Source of the DNA: Alphaproteobacteria bacterium
GTDB taxonomy: Bacteria; Pseudomonadota; Alphaproteobacteria; Rhizobiales; Xanthobacteraceae
Length of the DNA: 64,000 nt
Reading direction: 5' to 3'
NCBI GenBank assembly: GCA_005884685.1
Contig: VBAH01000048.1
Coordinates: 30,223 to 94,222, forward strand
Part shown: piece by piece, positions 1 to 8,185 of the stretch
Position numbering within the stretch: the first letter of the stretch is position 1
Layout of the letters: the number at the start of each line of letters is the position of its first letter
Position numbers and translations under genes: made by a program
Notes under the pieces: model-generated
Seen by the model: only the letters and a program-made list of their open reading frames with translations
What the model was told of the DNA's origin: nothing
Databases searched by the model: none

Positions 1-117
1 GACGGGCTCAAGTCCGAATGGGCCTGCTCGGCCGGCATGGTGGAGCGTGAGGGTGCAGCCGGGGCGGCGCGGTTTTCGTCGGGCAAAGGGCGGCATGGAA
101 ATTTCGGCGATATTTGA
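1..117 (+). CDS. C-terminal end of a truncated gene, possibly crotonase (enoyl-CoA hydratase) family
   Basis: An open frame enters from the left edge and ends at TGA 115-117, giving 38 residues rich in Gly, Ala and Arg and ending in RHGNFGDI. A tail with a Gly-Lys-Gly-Arg-His-Gly stretch resembles the C-termini of some crotonase-fold enoyl-CoA hydratases. That would suit the nearby SDR and mmsA genes of acyl-CoA and valine breakdown. No catalytic region is inside the window, so the assignment is a guess from the tail and the context. It could also be a chance open frame. Confidence 0.4.
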   Translation, partial: DGLKSEWACSAGMVEREGAAGAARFSSGKGRHGNFGDI

Positions 118-129
118 TGACGGTTCTTG

Positions 130-241
130 TCATCATCCGCGAAGGCGGATGATCCAGTAAGCATTGCAGATTCGATCAGGCACGATAGAACAACAAATTC
201 GCCTACGTGTTTACTGGATGCCCGCCTTCGCGGGCATGACG
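130..241. repeat. Intergenic palindromic repeat (cgcgggcatg family), composite copy
   Basis: Two imperfect palindromes built around gcgaaggcgg and cgccttcgcggg lie about 50 bases apart. Their inner ends (gatccagtaa and ttactggatg) are inverted copies of each other, so the unit can fold into a long stem-loop. Related copies occur at 50359-50427 and 55715-55792. The right end, just past the element, carries the GGAG that serves as ribosome binding site for the SDR gene at 251. Confidence 0.75.
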
Positions 242-250
242 GAGTGCCGC

Positions 251-976
251 ATGGGCCGCTTGCGCGACAAGGTCATTCTCATCACCGGAGCTGCGGGCGG
301 CATCGGCTCGGCGATCGCCGAGGCGGTGGTGCGCAACGGCGGGCTCGCAGTCGCGACCGATCTTGCCGGCAGCGCCGGGGTCGATCATCCGCTCGACGTC
401 ACCTCGGAGGAGGATTGGCTGCGCGTCATCGGCGCGATCGGCGCGACCGCGGGCCGCCTCGACGGCCTGGTCAATTCCGCCGGCATCGCGCCGCTCGGCA
501 CCGTGGAGGAAACCGACTACGCGCTTTGGCGCAAGGTCATGGCGGTCAATCTCGACGGCACGTTCCTCGGCTGCAAGCACGGGCTTTCGCTGCTCAAGCG
601 CAGCGGCGGGTCGATCGTGAATATCTCCTCGGTCTCGGGGATCGTCGGCGGGCACAATCTGGCAGCCTACAACGCCTCGAAGGGCGGCGTGCGGCTGCTG
701 ACGAAATCGGTCGCGCTGCATGGCGCGCGGCAAAGTCCGCCGGTGCGTTGCAATTCAGTGCACCCGACATTCATCGAGGGACCGATGTCGGATGCGCTGT
801 TCAAGATCGTGCCGAAGCCCGCGGAAACCAAGGCGCGGATGGAGCGGCAAATACCGCTGCACCGTTTCGGCAAGCCCGCCGAAGTGGCCGAGATGTGCGT
901 CTATCTGCTGTCGGACGAATCCGCGTTCGTGACCGGCGCGGAGTTCGTGATCGACGGCGGGTTGACGGCGCAATAG
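251..976 (+). CDS. SDR family NAD(P)-dependent oxidoreductase
   Basis: This 241-residue classical short-chain dehydrogenase has the cofactor motif TGAAGGIG at residues 13-20, an NSAG motif near residue 75, the active-site Ser and YNASK about residues 125-145, and a C-terminal IDGGL typical of FabG-like enzymes. The ATG at 251 was chosen because GGAG lies six bases before it. An upstream in-frame ATG at 164 would translate the palindromic repeat into MPAFAGMT-like residues and is unlikely. The substrate cannot be read from sequence. The neighbourhood suggests oxidation of a hydroxyacyl or hydroxyacid intermediate. A palindromic repeat at 984 separates it from the convergent GST gene. Confidence 0.85.
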   Translation: MGRLRDKVILITGAAGGIGSAIAEAVVRNGGLAVATDLAGSAGVDHPLDVTSEEDWLRVIGAIGATAGRLDGLVNSAGIAPLGTVEETDYALWRKVMAVNLDGTFLGCKHGLSLLKRSGGSIVNISSVSGIVGGHNLAAYNASKGGVRLLTKSVALHGARQSPPVRCNSVHPTFIEGPMSDALFKIVPKPAETKARMERQIPLHRFGKPAEVAEMCVYLLSDESAFVTGAEFVIDGGLTAQ

Positions 977-983
977 CGCTTAC

Positions 984-1062
984 CGTCATTGCGAGCCGAA
1001 GGCGAAGCAATCCAGCAGGCACGAACTGGATTGCTTCGTCGCTCGCGCTCCTCGCAATGACG
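984..1062. repeat. Intergenic palindromic repeat (cgtcattgcgag family)
   Basis: The element starts cgtcattgcgag and ends ctcgcaatgacg, with a second nested pair (gaagcaatccag and ctggattgcttc) inside, so about 79 bases can fold into a near-complete hairpin. It sits between the convergent ends of the SDR and GST genes, where it might also help end transcription from both sides. This family is widespread between genes in Bradyrhizobium relatives. Confidence 0.8.
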
Positions 1063-1064
1063 AA

Positions 1065-1706
1065 TCACGCCGGCAGCGGATGCCCCGGCATCAGATCGTA
1101 GGGATGCGCCCAGCCGGGCAGCGCCTTCACGCGCTCGCGCCAGGCCGCGATCGCCGGATGGTCCTTGCCGATGTCGAAGCCGAACTCCTCGGGCGGATAA
1201 TAGAGGTAGCCCGCGAGCGACACGTCCGCGATGGTGGGCCGGTCGCCGAGCAGGAATTTGCGGTTCTCGAGGCGCTTGTTGACGATGGCGAGATTGCCGT
1301 CGATGCGGCCCTTGAAGAAGGCGAGCACGGCCGGATCGCCGGCGGGCTTGGCGAAGTTCTTCAGGAAACGATACGGCCCCAAAAATCCGTTGACCTTCTG
1401 GTTGTCGAAGATGATCCAGCGCAGCGCTTCCAGCTCTTCGTCTTCGCCCTGCGGCAGGTACTTGCCGGAGCGGCGCGCCAGATAGGTGAGGATCACGCCC
1501 GACTGGGTGAGCTTCTTGCCGCCGTGTGCCAGCACGGGGGCTTCGCCCATTTCATTGACCTGCGTGCGGTATTCCGCCGTGCGCGACTGGCCTTTGAAGA
1601 AATCGACGAACACCGGCTTCCAGTCCGCGCCGATCAGGTTGAGCATCAAGGCGGCGCGATAGGCGTTGCCGGATTGGGCGAAGCAATAGAGCTCGTATTC
1701 GGGCAT
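1065..1706 (-). CDS. Glutathione S-transferase family protein
   Basis: The 213-residue protein has an N-terminal thioredoxin-like domain (PEYELYCFAQSGNAYRA, about residues 1-80) containing the cis-Pro/glutathione-contact region EAPVLAHGGKKLTQSGVI, followed by an all-helical GST C-terminal domain with the folding motif PTIADVSLAGY. It would be a cytosolic glutathione-dependent transferase or reductase of unknown substrate. The start at 1706 is preceded by GAGGGAG eight bases upstream; an in-frame ATG at 1721 contains that SD and is less likely. It is the last of three minus-strand genes after mmsA and the Inh-like lipoprotein, with a 77-base gap, so co-transcription is possible. Confidence 0.85.
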   Translation of the reverse strand: MPEYELYCFAQSGNAYRAALMLNLIGADWKPVFVDFFKGQSRTAEYRTQVNEMGEAPVLAHGGKKLTQSGVILTYLARRSGKYLPQGEDEELEALRWIIFDNQKVNGFLGPYRFLKNFAKPAGDPAVLAFFKGRIDGNLAIVNKRLENRKFLLGDRPTIADVSLAGYLYYPPEEFGFDIGKDHPAIAAWRERVKALPGWAHPYDLMPGHPLPA

Positions 1707-1783
1707 CGGGGGCTCCCTCATTGGGCGGCAAGTCTAGAACAGGAGCCCGCCGCGCTCCGCATGAATGATTGTGATGACGGCCA

Positions 1784-2161
1784 TCACCGCGCCAGTGTGA
1801 TCGGAGCGCCGTTCGCTGCCTTGCCTTCGAAGCGGCCCGGCCCCGCGAGCGCGACTTCGGCGAGCTGCGCGCCGGTGTGGTCGCGGATCAGCAGCGTGCT
1901 CTCCTGAAAGGTCCATTTGCGGCTGGTGAAGAAGTTGCCGGGACAGCCGCCCTCCGGCGCGATCGTCCCTTCCGGCGCTTCAGCCGCACCGGCAAAGTTC
2001 ATGGCGCATTGGCTGGGTCCCGAGGCCAAGACCCAGCGGCCCGCCATCGGCTCCGGTGGCGCGCCGGGACGCACCATGGTGGTGCCGGTCACCGCCTGAT
2101 CGCCGGCGCAGCCGGCGAGCGCGAATGCGAACGCGAACGCGATGACAATACCAACCCGCAC
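1784..2161 (-). CDS. AprI/Inh-family metalloprotease inhibitor-like lipoprotein
   Basis: This 125-residue protein begins with a lipoprotein signal whose lipobox is LAGC (Cys18). The mature part has the Inh-type eight-stranded barrel signature: GRWVLASG, then two Cys (in QCAM and GGCPG) that would form the family disulfide, then TFQESTLLIRDH and a C-terminal GRFEGKAANGAPITLAR. Inh proteins in the periplasm block secreted serralysin-type metalloproteases, but no such protease is in the window, so the partner is unknown and the protein may have another role. The start is GTG at 2161, seven bases after the mmsA stop, which suggests co-expression. Confidence 0.8.
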   Translation of the reverse strand: MRVGIVIAFAFAFALAGCAGDQAVTGTTMVRPGAPPEPMAGRWVLASGPSQCAMNFAGAAEAPEGTIAPEGGCPGNFFTSRKWTFQESTLLIRDHTGAQLAEVALAGPGRFEGKAANGAPITLAR

Positions 2162-2167
2162 GCCGCC

Positions 2168-3664
2168 TCACTTCATCGTCGGGATGACGAACTCGGCGCC
2201 TTCCTTGGTGCCCGACGGCCAGCGCGCCGTCACCGTCTTGGTCTTGGTGTAGAAACGCACCGAGTCCGGCCCATGCTGATTGAGGTCGCCGAAGCCGGAC
2301 CGCTTCCAGCCGCCGAAGGTGTGATAGGCGAGTGGCACGGGGATCGCGAAATTCACGCCGACCATGCCGACCTGCACGCGGCTGGTGAAATCGCGCGCGG
2401 TGTCGCCGTCGCGCGTGAAGATCGACACGCCGTTGCCGTACTCGTGCTCGCTCGGCAGCCGCACCGCCTCCTCGTAATCCTTCGCGCGCACCACCGAGAG
2501 CACCGGCCCGAAAATCTCCTCCTTGTAGATGCGCATCTCGGGCGTCACCTCGTCGAACAGGCAGCCACCCATGAAGTTGCCGTTCTCATAACCCTGGAGC
2601 TTGAAGTTACGGCCGTCGACGACGAGCCTGGCCCCTTCCTGCACGCCGATATCGACGTAATTGCGCACCTTCTGCATGTGTGCCTTGGTCACCATCGGGC
2701 CGTAGTCTGCCTGTGTGTCGGTCGAGGGGCCGATCTTCAGGCTCTCGACGCGCGGGATCAGCTTGTCGACCAGAATGTCGGCAGTCTTCTTGCCGACCGG
2801 CACCGCGACGGAGATCGCCATGCAGCGCTCGCCCGCAGAGCCGTAACCGGCCCCGATCAGCGCATCGACCGCCTGATCGATGTCGGCGTCGGGCATCACG
2901 ATCATATGGTTCTTCGCCCCGCCGAAGCACTGCACCCGCTTCCCGTGCGCGCAGCCGGTGGCGTAGATGTATTGCGCGATGTCGGAGGAGCCGACGAAGC
3001 CGATCGCCTTGACGCGCGCATCGGTGAGCAGCGCATCGACCGCTTCCTTGTCGCCGTTCACGACATTGAGCACGCCCTCGGGCAGCCCCGCCTTGACGAA
3101 CAGCTCCGCGATGCGGATCGGCACCGAGGGATCGCGCTCGGACGGCTTGAGGATGAACGTGTTGCCGCACGCGATCGCCGGCGCGGCCTTCCACAGCGGG
3201 ATCATGGCCGGGAAATTGAACGGCGTGATGCCGGCGACCACGCCGAGCGGCTGGCGCACCGAATAAAGATCGATGCTCGGGCCGGCGCCTTCGGTATATT
3301 CGCCCTTGAGCAGATGCGGGATGCCGCAGGCGAACTCGACCACTTCCAATCCGCGCTGGATGTCGCCTTTGGCGTCGGCGAAGGTCTTGCCGTGCTCGGA
3401 GGACAAGAGCCGCGCGAGGTCGTCGTACTCGGCCTGGATCAACTCGAGGAACTTGAACATCACGCGCGCACGCCGCTGCGGGTTGGTCGCGGCCCAGCCT
3501 CGGAACGCGGCTTCGGCGTTCGCGACCGCCTTGTCGACCTCGGCCTTGCTGGCAAGCGCGACCTTGGCCTGCACGTCGCCGGTGTTGGGATTGAACACGT
3601 CGCCGGTCCGGCCGGATGTGCCGCTCACCTGCTTGCCGCCGATGAAATGTCCGATTTCGCGCAT
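2168..3664 (-). CDS. mmsA: CoA-acylating methylmalonate-semialdehyde dehydrogenase
   Basis: At 498 residues this matches the usual MmsA length. The enzyme turns methylmalonate semialdehyde plus CoA and NAD+ into propionyl-CoA in valine (and myo-inositol) breakdown, in the cytosol. Visible features are the substrate entry motif TPFNFPAMIPLWK, the NAD site KPSERDPS, and the nucleophile Cys281 in GERCMA. The region FGGAKNH carries Asn where most aldehyde dehydrogenases have the general-base Glu, the hallmark of the CoA-dependent MMSDH branch. It leads a minus-strand group with the Inh-like lipoprotein and GST. Confidence 0.95.
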   Translation of the reverse strand: MREIGHFIGGKQVSGTSGRTGDVFNPNTGDVQAKVALASKAEVDKAVANAEAAFRGWAATNPQRRARVMFKFLELIQAEYDDLARLLSSEHGKTFADAKGDIQRGLEVVEFACGIPHLLKGEYTEGAGPSIDLYSVRQPLGVVAGITPFNFPAMIPLWKAAPAIACGNTFILKPSERDPSVPIRIAELFVKAGLPEGVLNVVNGDKEAVDALLTDARVKAIGFVGSSDIAQYIYATGCAHGKRVQCFGGAKNHMIVMPDADIDQAVDALIGAGYGSAGERCMAISVAVPVGKKTADILVDKLIPRVESLKIGPSTDTQADYGPMVTKAHMQKVRNYVDIGVQEGARLVVDGRNFKLQGYENGNFMGGCLFDEVTPEMRIYKEEIFGPVLSVVRAKDYEEAVRLPSEHEYGNGVSIFTRDGDTARDFTSRVQVGMVGVNFAIPVPLAYHTFGGWKRSGFGDLNQHGPDSVRFYTKTKTVTARWPSGTKEGAEFVIPTMK

Positions 3665-3767
3665 AGAATGCTCCCGACCGCCAGCTCGTGTTTTCCGTGG
3701 CTTGTCTCGTGATAGCGCAGGCGGATGCCGCCGGAAAGCATGGGGAGCGCGGGAGCCATGGGTTGAT

Positions 3768-3792
3768 GGAACCGAACCGCCGGCGGGACGTT
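3768..3792 (+). promoter_or_regulatory. EcfG-type promoter (GGAAC-N16-CGTT)
   Basis: GGAAC at 3768-3772 and CGTT at 3789-3792 are separated by exactly 16 bases, the consensus for the alphaproteobacterial general-stress sigma factor EcfG. It points toward the hybrid kinase, with an expected start near 3799 and a leader of about 60 bases. It lies in the divergent gap between mmsA and the kinase. Sequence match only; not tested. Confidence 0.55.
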
Positions 3793-3858
3793 AAAAAACT
3801 TGGCCCCGTGTTCTGCGAGGCTGTTTTCTCAGCCGGGACAGGACGTTAAATCAGTTTC

Positions 3859-6321
3859 ATGCCAGACGACTTGCGTCCCGTGAGCAAACCGATGCACCCG
3901 GCCGGCGAAATGGCCGCGCGGGTCGCCGCGCATGATTGGTCGAAGACGCCGCTCGGACCGCGCGAAAGCTGGTCGCCCAGCCTCAAACTGATCGTCTCGA
4001 CCATCCTGGCGACGCAATTCCCGATGGCGCTGCGCTGGGGGCCGCAGTTCGTCATCATCTACAACGACGGCTACCTGCCGATCCTCGGCGAGAAACATCC
4101 CGAAGCGCTTGGCAGATGCTTCCGCGAGATCTGGCCCGAGGTGCAGGACCAACTCGGGTCGCTTCATCACGACCTCCTGTCCGGCGTGCGGCAGGCGATG
4201 TTCGCGGAGGATTTGCTGCTGCGCATCCGGCGCCGCGGCGCGAACATGGAGGATGCCTTTTTCACGGTGAGTTACTCGCCGGTCCCCGACGAGACGTCGC
4301 CGACGGGCACCGGCGGCATCCTCATCACCGCGGTGGAGACGACAAAGCGCGTCGCCGCCGAGCGCGCGTTGCGCGAACGCCAGAACGAGCTCGCCCGCGT
4401 ACAGGAGATCGGCCAGGTCGGCGGCGTGGAGGTCGATCTCGCGGACCACCTGCGCACCCACCGCTCGCCCGAATATTTGCGCATCCACGGATTGCCGCCG
4501 GACACGACAAGCGACACGCACGAGGACTGGGCGCGGCGCATCCATCCGGAGGACCGCGACGCGACGCTTGGCCGTTTCTTTGAATCGATCAACGGCGACG
4601 CGAGGGAATACCGCTCCGAATATCGCATCATTCGCCCGAGCGACGGCCAGGTTCGCTGGATCCACGTCCGCGCAGAGATTGAACGGGCCGCCGATGGCAA
4701 GCCGCTGCGGCTGGTCGGCGCGCACATCGACGTCACCGAGCGCAGGCGCGCCGAGGAGGCGCTGCGCAAGCTCAACGAGACGCTCGAGCAGCAGGTGGCC
4801 GAGCGCACACGCGAGCGCGACCGCCTCTGGCGCGTGTCCGACGACCTCATCGGCGTCGCCGACTTCAAGGGTTATTGGACCGCTATCAATCCGGCGGCTA
4901 GCGCGATCCTCGGCTGGAGCGAGGCCGAGCTGCTCGCCATGTCGATCGCCTCGTTATGGCATCCGGACGATGTCGCGGCGACGCTCGCCTATCGCGACCA
5001 ACTCGTGCACGGCGGGCCGACGGTTCGCTTCCAGAACCGTTATCGGCACAAGGACGGCTCGTACCGGTGGCTGTCATGGTCGTCCACGGCCGAAGACGGC
5101 TTCATTTACGCGCTTGCGCGCGACGTGACGGCCGAGCGGAATGCCGCCGAGGCGCTGCGGCGCACGGAAGAGCAGCTGCGCCAATCGCAGAAGATGGAGG
5201 CGATCGGCCAGCTTACCGGCGGCATCGCGCACGACTTCAACAATCTGCTCACCGGCGTCATCGGCTCGCTCGACCTCATGCAGAAACGCATTGCGCAAAA
5301 GCGTTTCGCCGATGTCGAGCGGTATGCGACGCTCGCCACCACCTCGGCCAATCGCGCCGCCGCGTTGACGCATCGTCTGCTCGCCTTCGCACGCCGCCAG
5401 CCGCTCGATCCGAAGCCCGTCAACGTCAACCAGCTCGTCCATTCGATCGAGGAATTGCTGCGCCGTACCATCGGCGAGACCATTCAGCTGGACATCCGCG
5501 CGGCGGACGGCCTGTGGGCCACGTTCTGCGATCCGCATCAGCTTGAGAGCGCGTTGCTCAACCTGGTGATCAACTCGCGCGACGCGATGCCGGGCGGCGG
5601 CAAGCTGACCATTGAAACCGCGAACGCCGATCTCGACAATGTCGAGGCGGCCGCGCTGCGCGATGTCGCGCCGGGTCAATATGTGTGCTTGAGCGTCACC
5701 GACACCGGCGTCGGCATGGCGCCCGCCGTGCGCGGCCGCGCGTTCGATCCGTTCTTCACCACCAAGCCGCTCGGCCAAGGCACCGGGCTCGGCCTATCGA
5801 TGGTTTACGGCTTCGCGCACCAGTCGGAGGGCCAGGCCCGCATCGAGTCCGAGGTCGCGCAGGGGACGAGCGTCGCGCTCTATCTGCCCCGCTATCGCGG
5901 CTCGGTCGAGGAGGCGGCTGCCGTCGCGGCGGCCGACGCTTCGGCGAAAGCGCACGACGGCGAGACGGTGCTGGTGATCGAGGACGAAGCGTCCGTGCGC
6001 GAGCTCGTCGTCGAGGTGCTGCACGATCTTGGCTACCGCGCGCTGGAGGCGGGCGACGGACCTTCCGGGCTGAAGATCCTGCAATCGCCCGGGCGGATAG
6101 ATCTGCTGGTGAGCGACATTGGCCTGCCGGGCATGAACGGCCGGCAAGTCGCCGAAGCGGCGCGCGAGCAGCGCCCCGACCTTAAGATTTTGTTTATCAC
6201 CGGCTATGCCGAGAACGCCGCGATGGCGAACGGCTTCCTCGATCCCGGCATGGAAATGGTGACAAAACCATTCGCAGTCGACGCGTTGGCGGCTCGCATC
6301 CGCGACATGATCGGCACCTGA
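3859..6321 (+). CDS. PAS-domain hybrid sensor histidine kinase/response regulator
   Basis: An 820-residue cytosolic hybrid kinase with no membrane segment. In order it has an N-terminal PAS-like domain of the [14 protein letters not shown] type (about residues 22-150), a second PAS-PAC unit ending [10 protein letters not shown] (about 175-300), a short coiled coil, a third PAS-PAC (about 325-435), HisKA with His458 in [11 protein letters not shown], an HATPase domain with N ([14 protein letters not shown]), G1 (DTGVGMA) and G2 ([11 protein letters not shown]) boxes, and a C-terminal receiver domain with phospho-acceptor Asp753 in LVSDIGLPG and Lys in MVTKPF. It probably senses a soluble or redox/light cue. 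No separate response regulator is adjacent. An EcfG-type promoter lies upstream, and the motA/motB-like pair follows after 104 bases. Confidence 0.93.
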   Translation: MPDDLRPVSKPMHPAGEMAARVAAHDWSKTPLGPRESWSPSLKLIVSTILATQFPMALRWGPQFVIIYNDGYLPILGEKHPEALGRCFREIWPEVQDQLGSLHHDLLSGVRQAMFAEDLLLRIRRRGANMEDAFFTVSYSPVPDETSPTGTGGILITAVETTKRVAAERALRERQNELARVQEIGQVGGVEVDLADHLRTHRSPEYLRIHGLPPDTTSDTHEDWARRIHPEDRDATLGRFFESINGDAREYRSEYRIIRPSDGQVRWIHVRAEIERAADGKPLRLVGAHIDVTERRRAEEALRKLNETLEQQVAERTRERDRLWRVSDDLIGVADFKGYWTAINPAASAILGWSEAELLAMSIASLWHPDDVAATLAYRDQLVHGGPTVRFQNRYRHKDGSYRWLSWSSTAEDGFIYALARDVTAERNAAEALRRTEEQLRQSQKMEAIGQLTGGIAHDFNNLLTGVIGSLDLMQKRIAQKRFADVERYATLATTSANRAAALTHRLLAFARRQPLDPKPVNVNQLVHSIEELLRRTIGETIQLDIRAADGLWATFCDPHQLESALLNLVINSRDAMPGGGKLTIETANADLDNVEAAALRDVAPGQYVCLSVTDTGVGMAPAVRGRAFDPFFTTKPLGQGTGLGLSMVYGFAHQSEGQARIESEVAQGTSVALYLPRYRGSVEEAAAVAAADASAKAHDGETVLVIEDEASVRELVVEVLHDLGYRALEAGDGPSGLKILQSPGRIDLLVSDIGLPGMNGRQVAEAAREQRPDLKILFITGYAENAAMANGFLDPGMEMVTKPFAVDALAARIRDMIGT

Positions 6322-6425
6322 GCCCTGCATACTTTACGGCCCCTTAAGACCCCGCACGCTACGGTCTGTACGGTCTCGCCGGTCGGGATCGCGAGTTCGC
6401 GTCGCGTCGTGTTCGGGGTTCGTCA

Positions 6426-7199
6426 ATGGATATCGCAACCGGCATAGGTCTCGTCGCCGGCGCCGTCGTCATCATCACGCTCATTCTGCTGGGCGGCGAC
6501 CTGCGGATGTTTTATGACGTCCACGCGATCATCATCATTTTCGGCGGCTCGTTTGCGGCGACGCTGATCCGTTTTCCGCTCGCCGCAATGTTGCACGGGT
6601 TGCCGCTCGGCATCCGGTTCGCATTCTCGCTGCGCACGACCGGCACACGCGAACTGGTCGACGAGCTGGCGAGCCTCGCCGAGGCCGCCCGCAAAACCGG
6701 ACCGGTCGGGCTGGAGAAGATGACTCCGGAAGACCCATTCCTCGCCAAGGGCGTACGCTTCGTCGCCGACGGCTATGACGCCGATTTCATCCGCGACAAC
6801 CTCGAGCGCGACCGCGACAACTTCCTGACCCACCTCGACGAAGGGCAGAAGATCTATCGCGCGATCGGCGACTGCGCTCCTGCCTTCGGCATGATCGGCA
6901 CGCTGATCGGCATGGTGCAGATGTTCGCCAACATGACCGATCCGGCCAAGCTCGGACCGTTCATGGCGGTTGCCCTGCTCGCAACGCTCTACGGCGCGGT
7001 CGTAGCCAACCTGTTCTGCCTGCCGATCGCCGACAAGCTGCACGTCAAGCTGGTCGAGGAGGAAGTCAACCGCACGCTGATCATCGACGGCATTCTGATG
7101 ATCCGCGAAGCCAAGAGCCCGACGCTCGTGCGCGAAATGCTGCTCGCCTATCTCCCTGAAAAGCACCGCCACGAAGAAGTCGAACTGGCTCCCGCGTAA
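6426..7199 (+). CDS. MotA/PomA-like flagellar stator (proton or ion channel) protein
   Basis: The 257-residue protein has four predicted membrane helices: two near the N-terminus (residues about 5-22 and 33-50) and two after a large cytosolic loop (about 150-172 and 180-205, with IGTLIGMVQMF and ATLYGAVVANLF). This is the MotA/PomA arrangement. MotA forms the ring around MotB and turns ion flow into flagellar torque. It is followed 22 bases later by the MotB-like gene, so both are one unit. No other flagellar gene is nearby, which makes this an orphan stator set; it may drive a flagellar motor encoded elsewhere or another envelope process. Confidence 0.88.
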   Translation: MDIATGIGLVAGAVVIITLILLGGDLRMFYDVHAIIIIFGGSFAATLIRFPLAAMLHGLPLGIRFAFSLRTTGTRELVDELASLAEAARKTGPVGLEKMTPEDPFLAKGVRFVADGYDADFIRDNLERDRDNFLTHLDEGQKIYRAIGDCAPAFGMIGTLIGMVQMFANMTDPAKLGPFMAVALLATLYGAVVANLFCLPIADKLHVKLVEEEVNRTLIIDGILMIREAKSPTLVREMLLAYLPEKHRHEEVELAPA

Positions 7200-7221
7200 T
7201 ACGGAAAAAGGCGGGGCGCCC

Positions 7222-8040
7222 ATGGCAAAGAAGCGCGGCGCAGCCCACGGCGGTCACGGCTGGTTCGTGACCTTCGCCGACCTCATGGGCCTGATGATGA
7301 GCTTCTTCGTGATGCTGGTCGCGTTCTCCACGCAGGACAAGGAGAAGCTCAAGATCGTTGCGGGTTCGATGCGCGACGCGTTCGGCGTGCAGCAGGTGCG
7401 CTACAACGGCATCGTCGAGACCGATGGATTGCCGACGCGCCCCGCACTCAAGAACGCGGCCCGCATCAACCCGGAGGATGCGTCGGCCAACCCGGGCCCG
7501 AACGATCTCGATCGCCAGAAGGAGGGCCTGCGGCTCAAGGACGACCGGTCATTCGCGCTCGCCGCCGCCTCGCTCAGGCAGGCGATGCAGGAGATGCCGG
7601 AGATCTCCGAACTCTCCAAGCACATCATGATCGAGGAGACGGATACCGGACTGAACATCGAGATCGTCGACCAGGACGGCCGCTCGATGTTTCCCGATGG
7701 CGCCAAGGAGCCTTATGAACGCACGCGCCGCATCATTCAGAAGCTGGCGGTGCCGCTGAAGGGGCTGCCGAACCGTGTTTCGGTCACCGGGCATACGGCG
7801 GCCAGCCGCGTGCCGCCGCGGCCGGGCTACGGGGCTTGGGAACTTTCCGCCGATCGCGCCAACGCGGTACGGCAAATCCTCGAGGATGAGGGGCTGCCCG
7901 GTTCCCATCTCTTCATGGTGGGCGGGCGGGCCGACAGCCAGCCGCTGTTTCCGGACGATCCGCAGATCGCGGCCAATCGCCGCGTTACGATTACGCTGAT
8001 GCGGGAGGCCCCGCCGCTGCCGGTAGGCTTCAAGCCGTAG
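7222..8040 (+). CDS. MotB-like stator protein with OmpA-type peptidoglycan-binding domain
   Basis: The 272-residue protein has one N-terminal membrane helix (about residues 14-36) carrying the ion-binding Asp20 in FADLMGLMMSFFVML, matching MotB Asp32 of E. coli. A linker and plug region (40-125) leads to a periplasmic OmpA/MotB domain from about 135 to the end, with the peptidoglycan-binding signature ELSADRANAVRQILEDEGL and NRRVTITL. The Phe-rich end of the helix is compatible with either proton or sodium use and cannot decide it. Partner of the MotA-like gene directly upstream. Confidence 0.9.
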   Translation: MAKKRGAAHGGHGWFVTFADLMGLMMSFFVMLVAFSTQDKEKLKIVAGSMRDAFGVQQVRYNGIVETDGLPTRPALKNAARINPEDASANPGPNDLDRQKEGLRLKDDRSFALAAASLRQAMQEMPEISELSKHIMIEETDTGLNIEIVDQDGRSMFPDGAKEPYERTRRIIQKLAVPLKGLPNRVSVTGHTAASRVPPRPGYGAWELSADRANAVRQILEDEGLPGSHLFMVGGRADSQPLFPDDPQIAANRRVTITLMREAPPLPVGFKP

Positions 8041-8185
8041 CCGGGCGCAACGCAGTGCATCCGCGGGCGAGGCGCCTGAATGAGCGCGCCGGACCGCAAT
8101 TTTCCCAGCCGGACGCACTTTGCTCCCGGGTGCCGGGTGCTATAAGCGGCCTCCCCATTTTCTACCGCGGCATGCAGTCGGCCTC

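Noticed and set aside
1877..3712. Very long open frame on the plus strand opposite mmsA
   Set aside because: It is the antisense shadow of mmsA in GC-rich DNA, with an Arg/His-rich translation and no domain. The minus-strand MmsA has all catalytic motifs.
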